Source: Bradyrhizobium sp. (GTDB taxonomy: Bacteria; Pseudomonadota; Alphaproteobacteria; Rhizobiales; Xanthobacteraceae). From it: a DNA stretch of 10,526 nucleotides. Location of the stretch: positions 1-10,526 of the forward strand of contig JAQGKC010000135.1 in the NCBI GenBank assembly GCA_028290305.1, in the 5' to 3' direction. Below the pieces are notes generated by a model that did not search any database, was not told where the DNA came from, and was given only the letters and a program-made list of their open reading frames with translations. The number at the start of each line of letters is the position of its first letter. Within the stretch, counting starts at the first letter, position 1. Below, piece by piece: positions 6,513 through 10,526 of the stretch. Both the position numbers and the translations under genes were made by a program.

Positions 6513-6743
6513 CTATCGTCGCTCTATCACGACGTTGCCTCTGATCACGCAGAACGTCCGCTTGCCATCTGAAACCTCGGTAGCAACGTAAGTATTCGCC
6601 TTGGCGTGGGCGGCTTTTCCGAGGGCGGTCGGAGTACGGCGGACGGCATGGGCGCAGGCCTCATCGGCAGTCCCAAATCGGAGGCCTCTGCGGTCCTCCG
6701 TCAATCGTCCGTTCAAGTACCGATGGAAATAGAATCGCTGCAT
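6513..6743 (-). CDS. DUF6894-like small protein
   Basis: A 76-residue protein starting MQRFYFHRYLNGRLTEDRRG. The opening R-x-Y/F-F-H followed by a short polar turn and a conserved D/E-x-x-G is the hallmark of the DUF6894 family, common in rhizobia and of unknown function. The C-terminal half (VATEVSDGKRTFCVIRGNVVIE) gives beta-strands as in the family. ATG 6743 is preferred; a TTG at 6752 would add three residues. The Shine-Dalgarno sequence is poor. No promoter motif is evident. It stands alone on this strand, next to the dehydrogenase remnant. Confidence 0.68.
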   Translation of the reverse strand: MQRFYFHRYLNGRLTEDRRGLRFGTADEACAHAVRRTPTALGKAAHAKANTYVATEVSDGKRTFCVIRGNVVIERR

Positions 6744-6790
6744 GTCGGCCAATTCGTGGCGCGGGCAGGCGTTCCAATGAATGGCTGCAG

Positions 6791-6982
6791 CTATGAAGCA
6801 TGCCCTGCGAGGACGATCTTTCCGAGCACCTGCCCCTGGGCGAGACGCTCATGCGCCCTGTAAGGACGATCGAGGGAATAGATTTCGGCGATCGGAGCCT
6901 TGAGTCTCGCCGCCTGTACGGCCGCGTTGAGGCGCTCGAATTCGCGAACGCCCGAGATGCCGTCATAACGGATGAGGGTCAT
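6791..6982 (-). pseudogene. 3' remnant of a zinc-type (MDR) alcohol dehydrogenase / quinone oxidoreductase
   Basis: The last 60 or so residues of the open frame match the C-terminal end of medium-chain dehydrogenases. GISGVREFERLNAAV corresponds to the conserved helix before the end, IYSLDRPYRAHERLAQGQ to the family pattern F-x-L-x2-A-x2-AH-x-x-L-x2-G, and VLGKIVL to the terminal strand. Full-length members have about 330 residues; the nucleotide-binding and catalytic parts are missing. Upstream, similarity stops near 6985, and the dispersed repeat starts within 100 bp, so deletion or insertion likely removed the 5' part. The open frame continues to 7159 but that part reads through the repeat and looks non-coding. 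Whether an ATG at 6982 is used is unknown. Confidence 0.6.
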
Positions 6983-7065
6983 GCCGCGGCGCTTCCTTGG
7001 TGCGGGCTCGATACCGTTCGGGTGTGCTAAGCGGCCGCAGCCAAATATGCAACCGCGGCCCGATC

Positions 7066-7150
7066 TGAAGCACGATCCAGAAAAAGTGCGAAGCGGTTTT
7101 CCGAAAAGATCACGCGCAGACAACAACTTGAAGCGCGATGGCGATCGACC
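7066..7150. repeat. Small dispersed intergenic repeat of the Bradyrhizobium type
   Basis: The segment runs from about GAAGCACGATCCAG through GCGGTTTTCCGAAAAGATCA to GAAGCGCGATGGCGATCG. From memory it matches a short repeat seen many times between genes in Bradyrhizobium and relatives, with core CGGTTTTCCGAAAAGATCA. The part 7073-7110 can fold: GATCCAGAAAA pairs imperfectly with TTTTCCGAAAAGATC. There is no coding function. It supports the taxonomic guess and marks a junction next to the truncated dehydrogenase. Confidence 0.66.
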
Positions 7151-7238
7151 TAAGGCCATGCGCTGGTTGGGGCTTTAAGGCGGACGAGCAGGGGAATGAC
7201 GAAGGAGGCGGGACGAGTTCGCAAAAGGGATCACGCAT

Positions 7239-7274
7239 AAAAAAGGAGGACCGCGCAGCTTTCGCCCGCGGCCC
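7239..7274 (-). terminator. Rho-independent terminator-like hairpin, minus strand
   Basis: CGCGGCCC (7267-7274) pairs with GGACCGCG (7248-7255) with one mismatch. On the minus strand the hairpin is followed by a six-T run (7244-7239) after three bases. No minus-strand gene ends just before it. Confidence 0.42.
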
Positions 7275-7289
7275 AAGTTTAGGGGGAGG

Positions 7290-7309
7290 AAAAAGGCCCG
7301 AAGACGGGC
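7290..7309 (-). terminator. Second terminator-like hairpin, minus strand
   Basis: On the minus strand GCCCG-TCTT-CGGGC forms a five-pair stem with a tetraloop and is followed by C and five T residues. With the hairpin at 7239-7274 it gives a tandem arrangement. Apart from these hairpins and the box at 7368-7381, nothing gene-like is seen in 7151-7461. Confidence 0.45.
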
Positions 7310-7367
7310 GGCGACAATTGGGACGTTGTCGCTGACTGACATGATGCAAATCGCTATCGACCGGGCC

Positions 7368-7381
7368 TTGACGATCCTCAA
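7368..7381 (+). promoter_or_regulatory. FNR/FixK-type operator upstream of the PsiE-like gene
   Basis: TTGAC-GATC-CTCAA matches TTGAY-N4-RTCAA at 9 of 10 positions and has the same GATC centre as the perfect box at 8933-8946. Its centre lies about 87 bp before ATG 7462, leaving a leader of about 46 nt if it acts at -41. Confidence 0.52.
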
Positions 7382-7461
7382 TTGCATTGCGACTAAATGC
7401 GACCCACGCTGTTGAAGCCTCGCCGCAACGCTACTTGTATTGCTGTGCCTGGAGGGCATCG

Positions 7462-7935
7462 ATGTCGATCAAGGAAGAACTGGGAAATGCCAAGGATAAA
7501 TTCAGGCTGCTTTCGTTCTATCAGCGCTTCGAGTACATCGTTGTCCTCATCCTCACCGCGTTGATCGCTGTCATCGTCGTTGCGGCGCTCTGGAGCCTGA
7601 GCTTGAAAATTCTGTTCGGTCTCGTTCTGTCGGGCAGCCTTGATCCGTCCGACTACACGATTTTTCAGGTCGTTTTCGGCATGATCTTTACGGTGATTAT
7701 TGCGCTCGAATTCAAGAAATCGCTCCTCGTCATGGCCGAGCGAAGCGAAAGCGTCGTCCAAATCCGTTCGGTGGTCGTGATCGCGCTCCTTGCCATCTGC
7801 CGGAAGTTTATCATTCTCGACCTCACGGAAATCGATGCCTGGCACATCTTGGCGCTTGCCGCGGCGATCCTCGCGCTTGGCGTAGTCTACTGGTTGATAC
7901 GCGATTCCGATCAGCGTCTCGGTGATGCGGACTGA
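7462..7935 (+). CDS. PsiE-like (phosphate-starvation-inducible family) membrane protein
   Basis: A 157-residue protein with a short charged N-terminus (MSIKEELGNAKDKF) and about four transmembrane segments near 24-48, 66-84, 103-118 and 127-146. The pattern FQVVFGMIFTVIIALEFKKS followed by an amphipathic linker (ERSESVVQIRSVVVIALLAI) and RKFIILD is typical of the PsiE family, which is common in rhizobial stress loci. The molecular function is unknown. ATG 7462 has a strong GGAGG six bases upstream; the frame is open to 7387 but that extension lacks such a site and is not hydrophobic. An FNR/FixK-like box lies 87 bp upstream. The gene converges on the PRC gene, and the two coding regions overlap by 25 bp at their 3' ends. 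Confidence 0.82.
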   Translation: MSIKEELGNAKDKFRLLSFYQRFEYIVVLILTALIAVIVVAALWSLSLKILFGLVLSGSLDPSDYTIFQVVFGMIFTVIIALEFKKSLLVMAERSESVVQIRSVVVIALLAICRKFIILDLTEIDAWHILALAAAILALGVVYWLIRDSDQRLGDAD

Positions 7936-8387
7936 GAAGACTGGGCAACCGGTTCACCGACGTAAACCGGCAATTTCTGCAGCGCGGCGCGTGTTGCTCC
8001 CGGCAGCATGATGTTGTCGGCGGATTCGTCGAGTTTCAGGCTGCGGAAGGGAATTGCGATCAGGTGGCTGGTCAGGCCGCCAAAGTCGCCGACGGCCAGG
8101 ACAACAAAGATGCTGTTGCCATCCTTGCTGAAAACGAAGTCGTCGATTCTTCCGAGCCCCTCGTTCTTGTCATTGACGACTGGCTTCAATTTGAGCGCAT
8201 CCGCGCGATAACCTTTCGCGACCTCGTTGGCCTCCAAAGGAGTAAGCGCAATCTCCTGCGCTGCGGCACGATCGATCCGTAGCGCCAGCACGGCAATCAT
8301 CAAGAAGATCGCCAGCAGCAACGTGAACAGGGGCGTGCCGTTAAAACCGCTTTCGCGGGTCAAGCGGGGGTCAAACCAGGCTGACAT
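7911..8387 (-). CDS. Exported or membrane-anchored PRC-barrel protein
   Basis: A 158-residue protein. A hydrophobic segment at about 20-37 (FTLLLAIFLMIAVLAL) is followed by an AAAQE site, so it is either cleaved and exported or anchored in the inner membrane with the barrel outside. The PRC-barrel lies at about 55-120: VAKGYRADALKLKPVVNDKN, then GLGRIDDFVF, FVVLAVGDFGG, HLIAIPFRSL. The tail is Ser/Gln-rich. PRC barrels are adaptor or ligand-binding modules; the role of exported rhizobial ones is unknown. ATG 8387 lies nine bases after the upstream gene's stop, so it is the second gene of a two-gene unit and shares its promoter. It is a paralogue of the broken gene at 1-298. Its 3' end overlaps that of the PsiE-like gene. 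Confidence 0.85.
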   Translation of the reverse strand: MSAWFDPRLTRESGFNGTPLFTLLLAIFLMIAVLALRIDRAAAQEIALTPLEANEVAKGYRADALKLKPVVNDKNEGLGRIDDFVFSKDGNSIFVVLAVGDFGGLTSHLIAIPFRSLKLDESADNIMLPGATRAALQKLPVYVGEPVAQSSQSASPRR

Positions 8388-8396
8388 CGTGGCGGC

Positions 8397-8831
8397 CTAT
8401 TGATGCCGCTGGTTCGAACTGCCGGAAGAAGATCCGACCGAACCATTGCTATTTGAACCGGTGGTGGCCGAATCCGAATCGGAGCCCGAGCTGATGACGA
8501 CTTCGGACACCAGCTTGGAATCCGGATCAATCAGAATAATGCGGTCCGGCAGCTTGACGAACAGCAAGTTCTTTAACTCGGGAACTTGATCGCTGACTCC
8601 GTCGGGCACCGATTGCGCGGTCATGGAGTCGGGAACCTTGTCGCCGACCTTTGGTCGTTCGCCGGACGGTGCAGGCTGTGACGGTGAATTCGCAAGCCCC
8701 TCATTGACCGCCCGCTGCTGCGTTGCGTTCAGCTCGGGATGGTCCTCGCCAAGCGCGTTCTGGCCGCAGGCGAAGCCCAAATTGCCAACTATCGCAAGAG
8801 TAGTTGCGCCCGCACGAATAAGTCTGGTCAT
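8397..8831 (-). CDS. Exported DUF1236-like protein with Ser/Gly-rich tail
   Basis: A 144-residue protein. The N-terminus MTRLIRAGATTLAIVGNLGF is a signal peptide; the single cysteine in FACGQNA is not a good lipobox. The middle (about 60-112) reads KVGDKVPDSMTAQSVPDGVS, then VPELKNLLFVKLPDRIILID, then PDSKLVSEVV. This fits DUF1236, where a periplasmic domain ends in a strand pattern of the type V-x-D-x-I-V-I-V-D-P. The last 30 residues are almost only Ser, Gly, Asn, Asp and Thr, a flexible tail. ATG 8831 has AGGAG six bases upstream. It is first in a unit with the PRC-barrel gene. A perfect FNR/FixK box lies about 108 bp upstream. Function is unknown; both products should meet in the periplasm. 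Confidence 0.75.
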   Translation of the reverse strand: MTRLIRAGATTLAIVGNLGFACGQNALGEDHPELNATQQRAVNEGLANSPSQPAPSGERPKVGDKVPDSMTAQSVPDGVSDQVPELKNLLFVKLPDRIILIDPDSKLVSEVVISSGSDSDSATTGSNSNGSVGSSSGSSNQRHQ

Positions 8832-8932
8832 GACGGTCTCCTGATCAGCTTGAAAGTGTCAAATCGCGTCAGCAAAGGGTCATGCCGAGGCGAAGCTAGT
8901 TTGATCGATAAGGGCGAGAAGTCTGAAGCGCG

Positions 8933-8946
8933 TTGACGATCGTCAA
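8933..8946 (-). promoter_or_regulatory. FNR/FixK-type operator (perfect palindrome) upstream of the DUF1236-PRC unit
   Basis: TTGAC-GATC-GTCAA is a perfect 14-bp palindrome and matches TTGAY-N4-RTCAA at all ten positions. The centre is about 108 bp before ATG 8831, which leaves a leader of about 67 nt for a -41 site. Confidence 0.66.
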
Positions 8947-8964
8947 GGTCATATGAGATCTTGA
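8943..8964. promoter_or_regulatory. Second, imperfect palindrome overlapping the FNR/FixK-type box
   Basis: TCAAGGTC (8943-8950) and GATCTTGA (8957-8964) are inverted with one mismatch in eight around ATATGA. The repeat shares its first four bases with the FNR-type box, so two proteins could compete or cooperate here. Confidence 0.35.
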
Positions 8965-9513
8965 ACTCATTCACGCCCTCGGCCGTGACGCGGCTGGCAA
9001 CTGAGGTACAGCCCGAGCGACAACGAGATTGCAGCTGCCTTCAGTCGCATTGACGAGGCGGGCCGTACCACGCCTTGGCGCGTCGCGTTTGCTTGTTGGC
9101 ACGCACTGGCAACCGACGTTGAACCGCGTTCATCGGCGGTCAGCGAACCGCCGCCCTTACGCCTTTCGGTATAGAGTCACCGGACCGAGAAGCGACCGTT
9201 CTTGTGTCGAATGATCGTGCCATGCAACGGCAGCTTTCCTGTCCTGCATGCCGACGCCGGCGGCCAAAGTCTCTGCCGGCCCTCAAATGAAGTACGAGGA
9301 AGTGAGGACCCGCCTGCGACATCGCACCGGTCAATTGGGTATTTTTACGTAATGTGGACAACGAGCATAATTCTGACGCACAGGGTTATGATCCGGTGCT
9401 GATACTGATGTCGCTCCCCAACTTGAACTGGCGCAGGTCCGGCTGACACGCCCTCTAGAGCTCTAACCCAAACGCCGATCCCATCCGGTTTGGAACGACT
9501 GAGGACAACGATC
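8965..9513. other. Gene-poor stretch
   Basis: The whole gap 8832-9513 lacks a convincing gene. The short open frames here have no family resemblance, no good ribosome-binding site, and residue content like random translation. Besides the two palindromes at 8933-8964 it contains a hairpin at 9134-9153 (CGGCGGT-N6-ACCGCCG, no T-run) and a reverse CATTACGTA motif at 9339-9354. It may be a decayed region. Confidence 0.5.
9339..9354 (-). promoter_or_regulatory. Third CATTACGTA motif, minus strand
   Basis: The minus strand reads CATTACGTAAAAATAC; TTAC is followed by ATAC exactly 10 bp later, the same layout as at 1626 and 5913. The nearest genes are 160 bp to the right (the frameshifted gene) and 500 bp to the left. 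Confidence 0.35.
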
Positions 9514-9657
9514 ATGGAGGACTTTGCATTGGCTCGTTTGGACGCCCATCGGAATGATATAGGCCGCCATTGCCGGACTGCTGAAAACCAATGTTACAGA
9601 GCTGGAGCACGAGTACATCCAAAGACGCCTGTCCGGGGAAACGCTGGACGTGTTTAG
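9514..9657 (+). pseudogene. Small rhizobial protein gene broken by a one-base frameshift
   Basis: ATG 9514 has GAGGA eight bases upstream. The first frame reads MEDFALARLDAHRNDIGRHC-R, a pattern I recognise from small rhizobial proteins beginning with ALARLxAHRxNI. It then turns into unrelated residues and stops at TAG 9655. Removing the A at 9577 restores LLKTNVTELEHEYIQRRLSG, the expected amphipathic continuation (the family usually has RLLKT-x-LTELE followed by I-x-RRL). The simplest reading is a one-base insertion. After the shift the second frame has no stop until 10012, so it runs in frame into the next gene; the natural end of the original gene cannot be placed. A sequencing error must be excluded. 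Function of the family is unknown. Confidence 0.62.
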
Positions 9658-9826
9658 TTTCCCAGAATCCGGCACAACCCAATCTGGCCGACGACCTAGG
9701 ACAAAGGCAGCTTTATTTGGGGACAATCTTCGGTTTCCCGGAATGACAGGTGCGCAGCCGATACGCTGGTTGCACGAAGCCAAGGCACTCGTAGGCAAAC
9801 TCCCAAGGCTAGGAACGGATAAGAAA

Positions 9827-10012
9827 ATGACCATGCCAACGGTTGAAGAGTGCAATGCTCACGCAGTCGAATATCGGACCCTGGCATCGCAACAGGGTAT
9901 TTCAGTCCAACGTGCTACCGCGCTCATGGGAGCGTCCAGTGCCTTGCTGACGTTGGCGTATCATCTCAATCGGCTCTTAGAAATTGCAAAACTGGAACAG
10001 ATTTCGAACTGA
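9827..10012 (+). CDS. Small conserved rhizobial protein of unknown function
   Basis: A 61-residue protein, MTMPTVEECNAHAVEYRTLA, followed by a helical part with QRATALMGASSALLTLAYHL. This resembles a recurring family of short rhizobial proteins with the pattern MPT-x-EEC-x-x-YA-x-x-Y-x-x-L at the N-terminus and R-A-T-x-LM near the middle; recognition is from memory. ATG 9827 or ATG 9833 could start it; AGGA lies 12 bases before the first. The frame is open far upstream only because of the frameshift in the preceding gene. It has no signal peptide and probably forms a helical hairpin. It converges on the zinc-ribbon gene with 30 bp between stops. Confidence 0.62.
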   Translation: MTMPTVEECNAHAVEYRTLASQQGISVQRATALMGASSALLTLAYHLNRLLEIAKLEQISN

Positions 10013-10042
10013 GTCGCCACCGGTCGTTCGGCCCTGCCTCTC

Positions 10043-10240
10043 CTAGCCCCGCTTCAGTAGCGGGCGGCAGGTTTCCATCGGGCTGTAGGCCCAGAAGATC
10101 GTTGTATCACGCCAGCTGTCCATGACGGCGTGGCATTTCCCGCAAACCGCATCGCCGGTCGTCGGAAACCCGGTTCTGACCATTAGAAGCTTATACTTGG
10201 TCCCGCACTCGCACGTATGTATGAGCGCTGGCTGTTCCAT
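10043..10240 (-). CDS. Small cysteine-rich (zinc-ribbon-like) protein
   Basis: A 65-residue protein with C10-E-C12-G near the N-terminus (IHTCECGTKYKL) and C33-G-K-C36 (AVCGKCHAVMDSW) in the middle, a likely metal-binding ribbon. The start is uncertain: ATG 10240 has GGA six bases upstream, while ATG 10255 adds five residues and has GGGG about six bases upstream. Nothing recognisable is fused to it. The 270 bases from 10256 to the window end hold no convincing gene. Function is unknown. Confidence 0.65.
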   Translation of the reverse strand: MEQPALIHTCECGTKYKLLMVRTGFPTTGDAVCGKCHAVMDSWRDTTIFWAYSPMETCRPLLKRG

Positions 10241-10526
10241 CGGCGATCCGTCCATCTTCGACCCCGGTCACGTGCCACCGCGTGCATAAAAGGAGTTGGG
10301 CGATGAATGGTCGGTGAAGGAACCCAAACGGTCGGCGGTATCGCGTTGGCCATCGGCTGCTTTCGACAGCGATTGACCGACGTTTCAAAGAAAAATTAGC
10401 GCGCAGTCGAATTGTTGGCTCGTAGTTCTACCGGATCGCCCGATCAACCGGGAGCCCGCGCGGACCGCGGCGGCACCAACAAGTGCTTACTTTACAGGGC
10501 CTATTGACGAATTTGATGAGGGGCGC

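Noticed and set aside
7393..7845. A 150-codon minus-strand open frame opposite the PsiE-like gene
   Set aside because: Highly charged (DDDSDQRGEDEDN) as expected from the complement of transmembrane codons; no start signal or family match. It would otherwise have been a candidate to end at the orphan terminators.
8850..8862. TTGAAAGTGTCAA as a further FNR-type box before the DUF1236-like gene
   Set aside because: The half-sites are one base too close (13 instead of 14 bp) and the site would lie only about 25 bp before the start codon.
9097..9111. Sigma-54-like promoter TGGCACG-N3-TGGCA
   Set aside because: The distance between the GG and GC elements is nine bases instead of the required ten, and no gene follows at a suitable distance.
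9463..9855. A 130-codon minus-strand open frame over the frameshifted gene
   Set aside because: The plus strand shows family-like peptides in two frames, while this one has no domain and no good ribosome-binding site.
10364..10387. TTGACCGACGTTTCAA near the right end as an FNR-type box
   Set aside because: Spacing between half-sites is two bases too long, and the right half reads TTCAA.

Overview
The window reads like chromosomal DNA of an alphaproteobacterium of the Bradyrhizobium/Rhodopseudomonas type. The signs are a FixL/FixJ-like sensor-regulator pair, a FixK/FNR-like regulator, PRC-barrel, DUF1236-like, PsiE-like and HdeD proteins, several small rhizobial protein families, a familiar small dispersed repeat, and moderately high G+C. 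No rRNA, tRNA, CRISPR array, transposase or phage gene is visible. Taxonomy is inference from gene content, not from a marker gene.

Layout, left to right. Bases 1-298 (minus) hold the 5' part of an exported PRC-barrel gene with an in-frame amber codon. Bases 426-1458 (minus) hold a peroxiredoxin overlapping a cytoplasmic DsbA-like thioredoxin-fold gene. Bases 1743-2459 (plus) encode a Crp/Fnr-family regulator. Bases 2543-4862 (minus) encode a GAF-PAS histidine kinase followed by an overlapping FixJ-like response regulator. Bases 5128-5745 (minus) encode an HdeD-family membrane protein. Bases 6019-7150 hold two small genes (a zinc-ribbon protein and a DUF6894-like protein), a 3' remnant of an alcohol dehydrogenase and a dispersed repeat. 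Bases 7462-7935 (plus) encode a PsiE-like membrane protein. Bases 7911-8831 (minus) hold a DUF1236-like gene and a second, intact PRC-barrel gene. After a gene-poor stretch, bases 9514-10240 hold a frameshifted small gene and two more small genes.

The most interesting signal is regulatory. Five of the transcription units are preceded by 14-bp sites matching the FNR/FixK operator TTGAY-N4-RTCAA: PRC pseudogene, peroxiredoxin-DsbA, HdeD, PsiE, and DUF1236-PRC. Two are perfect 14-bp palindromes and three match at 9 of 10 positions. Their centres lie about 66 to 109 bp before the start codons, which suits activation from about -41. The local Crp/Fnr protein has the E-x-x-x-R recognition helix expected of proteins that read TTGA half-sites. 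A second motif, CATTACGTA followed by a partial repeat one helical turn later, occurs three times, only between genes. One copy lies upstream of the Crp/Fnr gene and could be the target of the FixJ-like regulator. A 17-bp perfect palindrome precedes the kinase gene. Together these suggest a self-contained FixLJ-FixK-style cascade controlling a local envelope/redox stress set. The cascade is a hypothesis; the sites and genes are seen directly.

The region also shows decay: a nonsense codon in the left PRC gene, a single-base frameshift at about 9577, and the truncated dehydrogenase beside the dispersed repeat.
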